Shown: piece after piece, positions 38,441 through 48,245 of the stretch
Layout: every line of letters begins with the position of its first letter
Position numbering within the stretch: position 1 is the stretch's first letter
Assembly (NCBI RefSeq): GCF_900169265.1
Contig: NZ_FXYX01000007.1
Coordinates: forward strand, 61,806-125,805
Reading direction: 5' to 3'
Origin: Brevibacterium iodinum ATCC 49514
GTDB lineage: Bacteria > Actinomycetota > Actinomycetes > Actinomycetales > Brevibacteriaceae
Length of the DNA stretch: 64,000 nucleotides
Notes under the pieces: model-generated
What the model saw: only the letters and a program-made list of their open reading frames with translations
The model's database searches: none
What the model was told of the DNA's origin: nothing
Program-made: the position numbers and the translations under genes

Positions 38441-39866
38441 GGAGCAGTTCACGTCACGTCGAGCACGGCGCGAAGCCGAAAGGCTGGCGGCGGAACAGGC
38501 GTTCGAAGCACGAGAGGTTCCTGAGCAGCCGAAGGAGGCTCCGAACTCTCGCGCCGGACTCCTCAGCCCGCTGCCCCCGAAGAAGCCCGGTGCGAAACCC
38601 GCCGCTGAGACCCGCGACGACGCCGCCTCGCGCATCGACCCCGACCCCTCGCCGCGGACCAGCCACGAACGCGGCGCCCTGGCCTCGGACCATCCGCAGG
38701 AGTCCCGGCCGCCGGTACATGCCGAAGACCGTCTCGACCCGACACGGACCCCGTTGCCGCACTTCCAATCGCGTGCCGAGAAGAAGCGATACCTGCGCGA
38801 ACACGGACTTTCGCAGTACGGCGATCTGTCCACCGGCGCGATGCCGGTTGTGGCCGACGAGCAGGAACTGGCCGAACGCCAGGCCGCTGCCGAGGGTCGC
38901 TTGACCGGTCCGATCCCGGAGGTCCCGGAACCGGAGGCGACACAGTCGGAAGCCACCGGCTCGGACGCCCTCGAGCCAGACGCAGCCGACACGGACGCCG
39001 CAGCCGACCCTGCAGATGCCTCGTCCGTGTCGAGCCCGGATGCGAATGCCGCGGGCACCGAGCACGAATCCTATGACACCGCCGGTTTCGGGGGAGCAGC
39101 TGATGAGGTCGCCGCCCGCGACTTCGAAGCCCCTGTCACTTCTGCCTCGGCTCCGAGGCCGACGACCGTGGCGAGCGAACCCTACGACGCGCTGTCGATG
39201 CCGTATTCGGCTCTCGACCGCGACGCTCCTGCACTCGGCACCGAGGACGAGGGCGAGAAGCCTGCCGAGACCTCGGACGAGCCGGACTCAGAGGATCAGA
39301 ACGCCTCAACCGACAAGCGAGCCACGGGTGTTGCCGCTGCAGCAGTTCCCGCAGATGAGCCTGCCACCGAAGACAAGTCGGCGGCGGAGCCCGAGGCCGA
39401 TGGCGAGGACGAGTCCGAGCCTTCGTCTCGGTCGCGACGGATGCCGATCGTGCAGCCGCCTTCGACCTCCGGAGTCCGCGTCGTCACAGCCGCCTCGGCG
39501 CAGATCCCCGAGGTCGATGAACCCCGCAAGAGCGATGCTCGCGGACCGCAGACGCCGGTGCCCGGTCGGGCCGACGAATCGGCCGGTGACGCAGGCTCCG
39601 ATGACGCGGCACGCGCCCTGGCGGCCAATCCGGAGACCCGGCCGATGGACGCTGTGCCCGAAGCCTGGTCGCTGCCGAATGCCGACTACGAAGACGAAGA
39701 GACCGTCAACCCTCCCGGCTCACGCATCCGTGCCAGCTCGGTGACCGGGCAGGACGGTCAGATCCTCATGGGCGAAGAGCCTTCGAAGATGCCCTATATC
39801 GTCCTCGGCGTGGCCGCCTTCTTCGCGCTGGCACTCATCGTCATCGCCCTCGTCATGTTCCTCTGA
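38433..39866 (+). CDS. Tail-anchored low-complexity protein between nadD and rsfS
   Basis: 477 aa, not assigned to a function. It begins with [17 protein letters not shown], a basic helix repeated around residue 110 ([13 protein letters not shown]). About 350 residues of Ala/Glu/Asp/Pro-rich, probably disordered sequence follow. It ends in one membrane helix ([25 protein letters not shown] region), so it is a C-terminally anchored cytoplasmic protein. Genes of this shape recur at this locus in Micrococcales. ATG 38433 with AGGAG upstream; translationally coupled to nadD. Confidence 0.75.
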   Translation: MAEEQFTSRRARREAERLAAEQAFEAREVPEQPKEAPNSRAGLLSPLPPKKPGAKPAAETRDDAASRIDPDPSPRTSHERGALASDHPQESRPPVHAEDRLDPTRTPLPHFQSRAEKKRYLREHGLSQYGDLSTGAMPVVADEQELAERQAAAEGRLTGPIPEVPEPEATQSEATGSDALEPDAADTDAAADPADASSVSSPDANAAGTEHESYDTAGFGGAADEVAARDFEAPVTSASAPRPTTVASEPYDALSMPYSALDRDAPALGTEDEGEKPAETSDEPDSEDQNASTDKRATGVAAAAVPADEPATEDKSAAEPEADGEDESEPSSRSRRMPIVQPPSTSGVRVVTAASAQIPEVDEPRKSDARGPQTPVPGRADESAGDAGSDDAARALAANPETRPMDAVPEAWSLPNADYEDEETVNPPGSRIRASSVTGQDGQILMGEEPSKMPYIVLGVAAFFALALIVIALVMFL

Positions 39867-39918
39867 GCAACACCCGGGACACACCACCTCGATAACCGCA
39901 TCCATGCGAAAGGATCTT

Positions 39919-40296
39919 GTGAGCGAGATCGCCGAATCCACCCAGCTGCTTCGAACCGCGGCCAAAGCCGCGGACGAGAAGCTCGGAACCGACATCATCG
40001 GCCTCGATGTGAGCTCCACGCTCTACATCACCGACGCGTTCCTCATCGTCTCCGCCGACAACGAACGCCAGATCGGTGCGGTCATCGACGCGATCGAACA
40101 GGAAGTGCAGCTCGTCCACGACCGCACCCCGCTGCGCCGTGAAGGCCGGGGAGGGGACTGGGTGCTGCTCGACTTCGGCGAGATCGTCGTCCATGTTTTC
40201 TCAGCCGAACAGCGCGAATACTACGCGCTCGAGCGGTTGTGGAAGGACGTTCCGGTCATTGATCTGCAGCTGCCGGAACCCGGCTCGGACACATGA
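39919..40296 (+). CDS. rsfS: Ribosomal silencing factor RsfS
   Basis: Binds L14 and blocks 50S-30S joining in starvation. 125 aa. Family blocks: DVSSTLYITDAFLIVSADNERQ and GDWVLLDFGEIVVHVFSAEQREYYALERLWKDVP. GTG 39919 is preferred, with AAGGA 4 nt upstream; an ATG at 39904 would add five residues and include the SD. ATGA overlap with the next gene. Confidence 0.95.
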   Translation: MSEIAESTQLLRTAAKAADEKLGTDIIGLDVSSTLYITDAFLIVSADNERQIGAVIDAIEQEVQLVHDRTPLRREGRGGDWVLLDFGEIVVHVFSAEQREYYALERLWKDVPVIDLQLPEPGSDT

Positions 40297-40889
40297 CGAA
40301 GACCGTTCTGTTCTGGCGTCATGGACAGACGGACTTCAACGTCGCCGGTCGGTTCCAGGGGCAGTCCGACGTCCCCCTCAACGACACCGGCCGAGCGCAG
40401 GCCGATCAGGTCGCCGGGCGGCTCGCCGAACTTGGACCGGAGCTCATCGTCTCCTCCGATCTCTCGCGCGCCGCTGCGACCGCCGACAGCTTGGCGTCAC
40501 TCGTCGCTCTCGAACCCGTTCGCGATGAGCGGCTGCGCGAGACCGCCTTCGGCGAATGGGAAGGCTCCACCCGCGCCGAGGTGGCGGAGACCTGGCCGGA
40601 CGAACTCGCCGAATGGGCCTCCGGCGCCGATATCGCGCCTCCCGGAGGAGAATCGCGTACCCAGTCGGGCCGCCGCGTTGCCGACGCCATCACCGAAATC
40701 GCGCAGTCCGCTGAAGCCTCGACGATCGCTGTCGTCGCCCACGGTGCTGTGCTGCGCGCCGCCGCCGAAATCCTCCTGGAGATGAACGGGACCGGTCGGC
40801 TCGGGGTGCTCCGAAACTGCGGTCACGGAGAGTTCGGGTACTCCGGCGACCAATGGGTTCTGCGCAGTTGGGGCACGGTCTCCCACTGA
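40293..40889 (+). CDS. Histidine phosphatase (phosphoglycerate mutase-like)
   Basis: 198 aa of the branch-1 histidine phosphatase superfamily. RHGQTDFN at the N-terminus carries the phospho-accepting His; the second His is in VVAHGAVLR. Actinobacterial members coupled to rsfS include glucosyl-3-phosphoglycerate phosphatase (GpgP) and general phosphatases; sequence alone does not decide. ATGA overlap with rsfS. Confidence 0.88.
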   Translation: MTKTVLFWRHGQTDFNVAGRFQGQSDVPLNDTGRAQADQVAGRLAELGPELIVSSDLSRAAATADSLASLVALEPVRDERLRETAFGEWEGSTRAEVAETWPDELAEWASGADIAPPGGESRTQSGRRVADAITEIAQSAEASTIAVVAHGAVLRAAAEILLEMNGTGRLGVLRNCGHGEFGYSGDQWVLRSWGTVSH

Positions 40890-40982
40890 GTCGTTCGGTC
40901 GCACCGCGGCGGGCTCGGCCATCGGCTGCTGCGCCATTGCCGAACCAGAGGCTGTCATCCTTGCATCAGTGCCCGCGCGGAC

Positions 40983-42122
40983 TCAGCCCTCTGTCTTGCG
41001 GTTGGCAGCGACTGATCTGATGAGGTCGACCAGTGAGTCTGCCGACTTTTCCCAATCGAAGACCTGGGACTGACGCCTGCCGGCCGCGGACTGCTCCGCC
41101 CACCTGCCTGCATCGGTGAGCCGGTCGATCGCGTTCGCGATCGACTGCGGGTCTTCCGGGTCGAAGTATTCGGCCGCCTCGGCGGCGATCTCCCGGAAGA
41201 TCGGAATATCCGACACGGCCACGGGCACTCCTTTGGCCATCGCCTCGATCACGGGCAGGCCGAAGCCCTCCTCCCGCGAAGCCGTGACCAGGGCAGTCGA
41301 CTCGTCGAGCAGATGCGCATACTCCTCATCGCTGATTCCCCGATGGAAGACGACCCTCGCCCGGTCGGGAATGAGGGCTCGCAGCTGAGCTTCCCTCCGG
41401 CCATCGATGCGGCTGGCAATGTGCAGGGTCCACCCCGGCAGGTGCTCGAGCGCGCGGATGAGGGATTCGACGTTCTTGTACGGCAGGAACGCACCCATGT
41501 AGATAAGCGTCTTCGCATCGTGTCGGTTCACTGTCCGAGCCGGCATAGCGACCGCCTCGGCGGCATTGGACACCACCTGCACCGGACGATCCGTCAGCCG
41601 GTGGGCGGCGATGAGATCTTTCGTCGTCTCTGAGACGGCCGCCACGGCATCGGCACGATTGAGCAGCAGCCGCTGCGGGAGGAAGCTCAAGTGATACGCC
41701 CGCCACAGCAGCCTCACTGGCAGCGGCAGGTCACCCGGCGGTTTGGGATGCGAGTAGTAGATGAGGTCGTGGATGGTCAGGATGAGGCCGTAGCGGCGTC
41801 CGAACGATCCCATCGTCTGCATCGTCGAGAACACGACATCGGCGCCCAGTGCATTGAGCTTTCCGGCGATGGCCACCTCGGCGGGGGAGGTGGGATCGCT
41901 CAGCTGCACCCATGAGCATTCGGGAAGCAGAGCCAACTGAGCCTCATCGCTGATGATCACGGTCACCTCGATCTCCGTGCCCTCGACGGCCGACAGCAGG
42001 GCCGAAAGCAGACACGAACCGTACCGGGAGATCCCGTCGTGATGAGTCGTGCGGGTGAAGCGCGCGTCGAAGTAGACCGACAGCCGCGGGGAAGGGTCGA
42101 GGCTCTTTGTGCTTTTGCTCAT
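40983..42122 (-). CDS. GT4-family glycosyltransferase
   Basis: 379 aa, GT-B fold. It contains the N-terminal HDGISRYGSCLLSAL acceptor-side loop and, in the donor half, YMGAFLPYKNVESLI and the EEGFGLPVIEAMAKGVPV block (E-x7-E donor-binding motif). It uses a nucleotide-sugar donor; the acceptor is unknown. ATG 42122 is chosen (GGAG 5 nt upstream); the frame extends further. Alone, divergent from the mrp operon. Confidence 0.85.
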   Translation of the reverse strand: MSKSTKSLDPSPRLSVYFDARFTRTTHHDGISRYGSCLLSALLSAVEGTEIEVTVIISDEAQLALLPECSWVQLSDPTSPAEVAIAGKLNALGADVVFSTMQTMGSFGRRYGLILTIHDLIYYSHPKPPGDLPLPVRLLWRAYHLSFLPQRLLLNRADAVAAVSETTKDLIAAHRLTDRPVQVVSNAAEAVAMPARTVNRHDAKTLIYMGAFLPYKNVESLIRALEHLPGWTLHIASRIDGRREAQLRALIPDRARVVFHRGISDEEYAHLLDESTALVTASREEGFGLPVIEAMAKGVPVAVSDIPIFREIAAEAAEYFDPEDPQSIANAIDRLTDAGRWAEQSAAGRRQSQVFDWEKSADSLVDLIRSVAANRKTEG

Positions 42123-42244
42123 GGAACTCCGAGTCGATAGTCTGAATCTTCGAAAGTCTGTGTTCTGCAGAACGCGCACCTTGCGATGAAGGATCAGTGA
42201 GTGAACGAACGATCACCTGTGCCTGCGGCCTTTGAGGCCCGGTC

Positions 42245-45200
42245 ATGATCCTAACGCTAATCGCTCTGGCAGCCCTCGTGGTGCTCACTCCCGTCCTCAC
42301 CCGTTTCGCGGGACGCGAGAGCGGCTGGCCGTTGGCGATCGGCTATCTCGGCGTGGCAGCCCTGTTCACTCCCACCGCCGCCGAGGTGATGGCCGGGCGG
42401 AATCCGGAAGTGTTCTACCCCTGGATTCCCAGCTTCGGGGTGGACCTGGCGCTGCGCGCCGACGGAATCGGTGTCGTGTTCACCTATATCGCACTGATCA
42501 TCGGTGCGGTCGTGTTCATCTATTCGACGCGCTACCTCAGCCCTGGACGTAATACGAGCTTCTATTGGCTGATGGTGATCTTCACTTTCTCCATGGTCGC
42601 CCTTGTGCTCACCAACGATGTGCTCGTGCTGTTCGTGTGCTGGGAGCTGACGTCCCTGGCGTCGTTCTTCCTCATCGCCCGGTCCGGACCCCCCGGGCAG
42701 GCACCGGCCCTGCGGACGATGTTCTTCACCTTCATCGGCGGCCTCAGCCTGCTGGTGGCCACCGGAGTGATCATCGCCGTGACGGGGACGACGAACCTCG
42801 CCGAGGCGATCAGCTCCCCGGTGTGGGCGGGCCAGCCCGAAGTCACGACGCTCGTGGCTCTGCTCGTAGGCGTCGCAGCCATGACGAAGTCCGCTCAGTT
42901 CCCGTTCCATCCGTGGCTGCCCGACGCGATGGCCGCGGCCACCCCTGTTTCGGCCTATCTGCATGCCGCTGCCGTCGTCAAAGCCGGCATCTTCCTCATG
43001 CTTCGGTTCTCACCGACCTTCCACGCCACACCGGCATGGAATATCCTGCTCGTGACAGCAGGTCTCGTCACCGCTTGCCTGGGCGGCTGGTTCGCGCTCA
43101 ACCAACATGACGTGAAGAAGCTCATGGCCTATTCGACCGTGTCCCAACTCGGTCTCATCACCGCGGTCATCGGGGTCGGCACCGAGGCAGCGATCGCAGC
43201 CGCCACCCTCCACGTCATCGCTCATGCACTGTTCAAGTCCGGCCTGTTCATGATGGTCGGCGTGGTCGACCACCTCGCAGGCACCAGAGACCTCGCACGG
43301 ATTCCGAAACTCATGCGCACCGCCCCGGCGGCATTCACGGTGATGATCATCGGCTGTGCGTCCATGGCCGGGATTCCGCCGCTGTTGGGATTCGTGTCCA
43401 AGGAGGCTCTGTTCACTGCGCTGGGGGAGACCCCGGGCGGGCCCTGGGCCGGTTGGGTGGCTCTGCTCGTCGCCGTGGGGGCTTCGGTGCTCACCTTCGC
43501 CTACTGCGCGAAGACAGTCTGGGGCAGCTTCATCGACGGCCGCGAACCCGAGGAGCGTCGCATCCAGCGCGGTTCACCCGTCATGCTCATCGCAGCGGCC
43601 CTGCCGATCCTGGCGTCGGTGCCGCTGAGCTTTGTCCTCTACCTCCTCGACACCCCGCTCGACCAGGTGGTGCGGGCTGCGGTGCCGACAGCCTCTGAAC
43701 ACGTGCACCTGGCGCTGTGGCACGGATTCAACATCGAACTGCTCGCCTCCGGGCTCATCATCGTCATCGGCGTGTTCATCATCCTCCGCCGGTCACGCGT
43801 CTTCGTCTTCTTCCACAAGGCCACGCTGCCCTTCGACGGAGCCGATGTCATCGATTCGCTGACAAATACTCTCAAACGCCTGGGATATGGGCTCTCCGCC
43901 TTCGTCCGTCCCATGAACTCGGGCCCCTATCTCGCTCTGTCGCTGGGCGGACTGAGCGTGCTCGCCATCGGGGCCATCCCCGTCGTCTTCGCCGATTTGC
44001 CGCCGCTCCAAGCCAACCTCAGCCGTCCTGTCGACGTGATTCTGCTCATCCTCATTACCGTGGCGGTGCTCGTCCTGTGCACCTCGCATTCGCGACTGAC
44101 CACCGTCGTGGCGCTGTCTGCCATCGGAATCCTCGCCACCGTGCAGATCCTGGCTCTCGGGGCCCCCGACGTCACCCTGACCCAGCTGCTCGTCGAAGCG
44201 ATGACGATCATCGTCATCATGCTCGTGCTGCAGAAGCTGCCCCGGTCGTTCTGGAAGTACCCGAAGCGCAAGCAGACACCGCGGCTGATCCTCGCGATCA
44301 TCGTCGGGGCAAGCGTGGCCGGACTCACTCTGGCGCTCAACGGTCGTCGGGAACGGTCCGACCTCGGCCTGTACTACCTCGACAAAGCCCCGGAGATCAG
44401 CGGTGGTAAGAACATCGTCAACACGATCCTCGTCGAGTTCCGTGCCCTTGATACCCTCGGTGAGCTGACCGTCCTCGGCATGGCCGGAATCGCGATCGTC
44501 GCGGTGATGTCGACGGTCAAGGACAAGTTCATCGACCCGCCGGCCGAGAACATCCCGGAGCCGCCGCGGCCGCCGTGGGTGTCGATCCGCCCCAAGGGCA
44601 CCACTGCATACCGTGCCGTCCACGAGGCCTGGCCGAACGTCATCCCTCTGCAGCTGACCCTGAAGATCCTCGGCCCGCTGCTGGCGGTGAGCTCGCTGCT
44701 GATCTTCTGGCGCGGCCACAATTCCCCGGGAGGCGGATTCATCGCCGCCCTCGTCGGGTCTGCCGTCATCGGCCTGGCCTACCTGTCCACGCCGAAGGAC
44801 CGGGCGATCGGTCCGCCGCGTGCGCCCCTGTACCTCATCGGCTCCGGAGTCGCCACAGCAGTGGTCACGGGAATCATCGGCCTCCTCTTCGCCGGTTCGT
44901 TCCTGCAGCCGATGCACACCGAATTCGCCGGTCAGCACTGGACGACATCGATGCTCTTCGACGTCGGAGTCTACTTAGCGGTACTCGGCCTCATGCTGCT
45001 CTCGTTCAACCTCCTCGGCGTCTCGGACTCCGCGGCCACACCGGCCGGGGACGATGTGCTCACCAACGGCATCATCCGCCGAGACGTCGAACGCACACGC
45101 GAACGTGCCGATGAGCTGCTCTACGGTGAGCTGAGCGGTCCGATGGAGGCCATCCGCGGAGAACGCCCCGAACGCAGCCGACGCCGCGGTGTCGAAGAGT

Positions 45201-45283
45201 CCGGAGAGGCGAAGGTGCGCGCGAATTCGACGCATATCCTCCACGGGGACCCACCAACCGACGGAGATGAGGAGGAAGCATGA
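42245..45283 (+). CDS. mrpA: Mrp Na+/H+ antiporter subunit A with fused B domain
   Basis: Largest subunit of the Mrp-type cation/proton antiporter, related to NuoL. 1012 aa with about 20 membrane helices. FVCWELTSLASFFLI and TKSAQFPFHPWLPDAMAAATPVSAYLHAA are NuoL/MrpA hallmarks with the conserved Glu and Lys. Residues ~790-930 (PLQLTLKILGPLLAVSSLLIFWRGHNSPGGGFI...) are the MrpB domain; there is no separate mrpB, as usual in actinobacteria. GTCATG start; ATGA overlap with mrpC. Confidence 0.95.
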   Translation: MILTLIALAALVVLTPVLTRFAGRESGWPLAIGYLGVAALFTPTAAEVMAGRNPEVFYPWIPSFGVDLALRADGIGVVFTYIALIIGAVVFIYSTRYLSPGRNTSFYWLMVIFTFSMVALVLTNDVLVLFVCWELTSLASFFLIARSGPPGQAPALRTMFFTFIGGLSLLVATGVIIAVTGTTNLAEAISSPVWAGQPEVTTLVALLVGVAAMTKSAQFPFHPWLPDAMAAATPVSAYLHAAAVVKAGIFLMLRFSPTFHATPAWNILLVTAGLVTACLGGWFALNQHDVKKLMAYSTVSQLGLITAVIGVGTEAAIAAATLHVIAHALFKSGLFMMVGVVDHLAGTRDLARIPKLMRTAPAAFTVMIIGCASMAGIPPLLGFVSKEALFTALGETPGGPWAGWVALLVAVGASVLTFAYCAKTVWGSFIDGREPEERRIQRGSPVMLIAAALPILASVPLSFVLYLLDTPLDQVVRAAVPTASEHVHLALWHGFNIELLASGLIIVIGVFIILRRSRVFVFFHKATLPFDGADVIDSLTNTLKRLGYGLSAFVRPMNSGPYLALSLGGLSVLAIGAIPVVFADLPPLQANLSRPVDVILLILITVAVLVLCTSHSRLTTVVALSAIGILATVQILALGAPDVTLTQLLVEAMTIIVIMLVLQKLPRSFWKYPKRKQTPRLILAIIVGASVAGLTLALNGRRERSDLGLYYLDKAPEISGGKNIVNTILVEFRALDTLGELTVLGMAGIAIVAVMSTVKDKFIDPPAENIPEPPRPPWVSIRPKGTTAYRAVHEAWPNVIPLQLTLKILGPLLAVSSLLIFWRGHNSPGGGFIAALVGSAVIGLAYLSTPKDRAIGPPRAPLYLIGSGVATAVVTGIIGLLFAGSFLQPMHTEFAGQHWTTSMLFDVGVYLAVLGLMLLSFNLLGVSDSAATPAGDDVLTNGIIRRDVERTRERADELLYGELSGPMEAIRGERPERSRRRGVEESGEAKVRANSTHILHGDPPTDGDEEEA

Positions 45284-45612
45284 TCCTGGCACCGACGATC
45301 GGCGTCCTCACCACAGGCGGCGTCTACCTCATGATGCAGCGCTCCATGGTCCGGGGAGTCTTCGGTCTCACCCTCATCTCCCATGCCGCGAACTTCATCC
45401 TGCTCTCGGCCGGCGTCGGCGCGTGGAGAGGGGAACCTCTGGCCGGGCGCGGTGACCTCGCCGAGGCAGCCGATCCGCTGCCTCAGGCCTTCGTCCTCAC
45501 TGCCATCGTCATCACCCTGGCAGTGACGATCTTCATGCTCGCCCTGGCTGTGCTCGGCCACGACGACGACCAGAAACGCAATCCTGAGACAGGGGAGGAG
45601 CGCGACTCATGA
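45280..45612 (+). CDS. mrpC: Mrp antiporter subunit C
   Basis: 110 aa, NuoK-like with three helices. It contains LMMQRSMVRGVFGLTLISHAANFI and the conserved PLPQAFVLTAIVI region. Preceded by GGAGGAAGC. ATGA overlaps with mrpA and mrpD. Confidence 0.93.
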   Translation: MILAPTIGVLTTGGVYLMMQRSMVRGVFGLTLISHAANFILLSAGVGAWRGEPLAGRGDLAEAADPLPQAFVLTAIVITLAVTIFMLALAVLGHDDDQKRNPETGEERDS

Positions 45613-47126
45613 ACTCCGCACTGCTTCTGCTGCTCATCGGCATCCCGCTTCTGGCCTCCGCGCTGAGCGTGCTCATCACCTCACGCACCTTCGACCGGCT
45701 GCTCCTGCTCGCCGTTCCTGTGCTCGTCGGCGGCAGCGGCATCGTCCTGCTCGGGGTGCACGCCTCGACCCCGGTGATCGCCCATTCGGTCGGCGACTAT
45801 GTGCCCGGCCTGGCGATCGTGTTCGTCTCGGACACGTTCACCGCGCTCATGCTGGTGCTCACCTCGCTGGTCGCGTTCGTCAGCAGCCTGTTCCTGGTCT
45901 CCACCGGTGAGGACCAGTACAGATTCGTTCCGGCGCTCATCCTGATGATGCTCACCGGTGTCTACGGTGCGCTGCTGACCGGTGATCTGTTCAACTTCTT
46001 CGTCTTCGTCGAGGTGATGATGCTGCCCGCCTACGCACTCATCGCCGTCACCGGCACCTGGCGCAGGCTCGGCATCGGACGTCTCTACGTCATGGTCAAC
46101 CTGCTGACCTCGACGATGCTGCTCATCGGCGTCGGGTTCGTCTACGGCGCCACCGGCACCGTCAACCTCGCCGTCCTGGCAGATCAGGGACGTCCGACCG
46201 GCCAAGCCGCGGTCGCTCTGGGCGTGGTGTTGCTCTCTCTGCTCATCAAGGCCGGCGGCGCACCCTTCCACGGGTGGCTCGTCCGCAGCTATCCGAACAC
46301 CTCGGCGGGCATGATGTCGCTGTTCTCCGGACTGCACTCCAAAGTCGGGCTGTATGCGATCTACCGCATCTACACCACTGTCTACGGTGAGCCTGCACCG
46401 TGGGCGACCGCCATTCTCATCGTCGCGGTGGCGAGCATCCTCATCGGTGCGATCTCCGGATTCGGGCAGGTGCGGGTGCGCAATGTGCTCGGGTTCCAGA
46501 TGACCGCAGGCGTGGGCCACATTCTCATCGGCGCCACCCTGCTGACCTCGGCGGCCCTCGGTGCCGGCGCCTTCTACATGATGCACCACATGATCACGAT
46601 GGCAGGCCTGCTGCTCGTCATGGGCGCCGTCGAACAGACCTACGGCACCGGTTCCTTCCGCAAGCTCTCAGGACTCGCCTCACGGGAGCGGTGGGCGACC
46701 GTCCTCATGGTCCTCGGCCTCTTCTCCCTCGTCGGTCTGCCGCCGACCTCCGGGTTGTGGGGCAAGGTCGGCCTCGTCAGGGCCTCCACGGACGCCGGCG
46801 GCGGCTTCGGATGGGTCCTGGTCACCGTCATCGTCGTGGGCGCACTGATCAGTCTGCTGGCGCTTCAGCGCACCTGGCGCAACACTTTCTGGGGATCGCC
46901 GATGCAGACGTACCGTCCGGACTCGGCGGAGACCGGGCGTGCTCCGGCCGAACCGATCACGCGCAGCGTGCGCATCCCGGGCCGACTGCTGGTGCCCGCC
47001 ACGATCATGATCGGGCTGTCCGTTGCGCTCTTCTGCTTCCCGGAGCCTCTGCTCGCCCTCACGCATCGGGCAGCCGAAGGTCTGCTCGACCACAGTGACT
47101 ACATCGAGGCGGTGATGGCACCGTGA
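45609..47126 (+). CDS. mrpD: Mrp antiporter subunit D
   Basis: 505 aa, NuoN/NuoM-like proton-translocating subunit with about 14 helices. FNFFVFVEVMMLPAYALIA holds the conserved Glu and LLIKAGGAPFHGWLVRSYPNTSAG the conserved Lys. It overlaps mrpC by 4 nt and mrpE by 4 nt (GTGA). Confidence 0.95.
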   Translation: MNSALLLLLIGIPLLASALSVLITSRTFDRLLLLAVPVLVGGSGIVLLGVHASTPVIAHSVGDYVPGLAIVFVSDTFTALMLVLTSLVAFVSSLFLVSTGEDQYRFVPALILMMLTGVYGALLTGDLFNFFVFVEVMMLPAYALIAVTGTWRRLGIGRLYVMVNLLTSTMLLIGVGFVYGATGTVNLAVLADQGRPTGQAAVALGVVLLSLLIKAGGAPFHGWLVRSYPNTSAGMMSLFSGLHSKVGLYAIYRIYTTVYGEPAPWATAILIVAVASILIGAISGFGQVRVRNVLGFQMTAGVGHILIGATLLTSAALGAGAFYMMHHMITMAGLLLVMGAVEQTYGTGSFRKLSGLASRERWATVLMVLGLFSLVGLPPTSGLWGKVGLVRASTDAGGGFGWVLVTVIVVGALISLLALQRTWRNTFWGSPMQTYRPDSAETGRAPAEPITRSVRIPGRLLVPATIMIGLSVALFCFPEPLLALTHRAAEGLLDHSDYIEAVMAP

Positions 47127-47500
47127 TGCGACTCATCCACGGCATCTCCTACGTCGGCTTCATCGTCTGGGCGATCATCACGGGCTCGGCGACCATCATC
47201 TCCCGACTCTTCCGCAGCGACTACGCCCAGCCGATGATCGTCGAACTGCCGATGCGCTGCGCCACCGACCTCGAAGTCACCCTCTTCGCATCGTCGATCA
47301 CCATCACTCCCGGCACCCTGGTGACAGCGATCGCCGCCGGCACGTCGACGACCCCGCCGGTGATCTTCGTCCACGCCCTGTTCGAGGAGTCGGAGGAATC
47401 CGCCCTCAATGGCCTCATCGATATGGAATCGCGACTGCTGGCCATGACCCGTGGACGGGCACCGGGACCACACGCCGATCCGCAGGGAGGACGCCCATGA
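47123..47500 (+). CDS. mrpE: Mrp antiporter subunit E
   Basis: 125 aa. One or two N-terminal helices (ISYVGFIVWAIITGSATII), then the cytosolic ferredoxin-like part with ITITPGTLVTAIA, a family block. GTG 47123 overlaps the mrpD stop; ATG 47126 is an alternative start. Overlaps mrpF by 4 nt. Confidence 0.93.
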   Translation: MMRLIHGISYVGFIVWAIITGSATIISRLFRSDYAQPMIVELPMRCATDLEVTLFASSITITPGTLVTAIAAGTSTTPPVIFVHALFEESEESALNGLIDMESRLLAMTRGRAPGPHADPQGGRP

Positions 47501-47757
47501 TCGTCATCGCAAGCATCTGTGCGGTCATCCTCGCCGCCGCCATCGTCATCGGGCTCATCCGCGTGCTCACTGCTCGCGACCAGGGCTCACGCGCGGTGGT
47601 CTCGGACCTCATCTACTTCTCGGCGATCGCCATCGTCACCATGCTCGGCATCACGGTGTCTTCATCGATCGTCCTCGATGTGATCTTCCTGTCGTCCATG
47701 GTGGGCATCCTCGCCACGATCGCTCTCTCCCGAATCCTCACGAGGGGGCACCGCTGA
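47497..47757 (+). CDS. mrpF: Mrp antiporter subunit F
   Basis: 86 aa with three helices. It contains RVLTARDQGSRAVVSDLIYFSAIAIV, the MrpF signature region with the conserved Arg/Asp. Preceded by GGAGGA. Its TGA shares one base with the mrpG ATG. Confidence 0.93.
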   Translation: MIVIASICAVILAAAIVIGLIRVLTARDQGSRAVVSDLIYFSAIAIVTMLGITVSSSIVLDVIFLSSMVGILATIALSRILTRGHR

Positions 47758-48146
47758 TGAATGAAGCACTCGCCACGACCCTCGTCGGGATCTTCGGGAT
47801 CACCGGCTCCCTGCTGCTGCTCGGCTCCGCTCTGGCGATGTTCAGGGTCCGTGATGCCCTGTCTCGGATCAATGTGTTCTCTCCGGCCACAGGTCTGGGC
47901 ATGCCGTTCATCGTCATCGCGGCCTTCATCTACGACCTCTACGCGTCCGGGTTCTCCTGGAGTTCGCTGATCATGGCGGTCATCGCCGTGCTGTGCCTGA
48001 TCATCGTGTCCTCGGTTGCGAGCAACACCCTGGCCAGGTCGGCGGTGCTGTCCGGACAGCCGGTGTTCCGGAAGACGTCACCGAATCGGCTGGCAGCGCC
48101 GCCTGAAGGGGTTGTCGACATCGACCCCGACGCGAAGGACTCCTGA
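47757..48146 (+). CDS. mrpG: Mrp antiporter subunit G
   Basis: 129 aa. Three helices, with the family block GSALAMFRVRDALSRINVFSPATGLGMP, then a polar C-terminal tail. Last gene of the six-gene coupled operon A/B-C-D-E-F-G, which exports Na+ in exchange for H+ and supports alkaline and salt tolerance. Confidence 0.93.
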   Translation: MNEALATTLVGIFGITGSLLLLGSALAMFRVRDALSRINVFSPATGLGMPFIVIAAFIYDLYASGFSWSSLIMAVIAVLCLIIVSSVASNTLARSAVLSGQPVFRKTSPNRLAAPPEGVVDIDPDAKDS

Positions 48147-48245
48147 GTCCGTCGTTCCCTGAGGGCGCCGATCGCTCGATACGTTCGCCTGCTCGTGTCC
48201 GTTGTTGTCGCAGTGGTGGGTCGCTCAGCCACGTGATCGCGTCGT

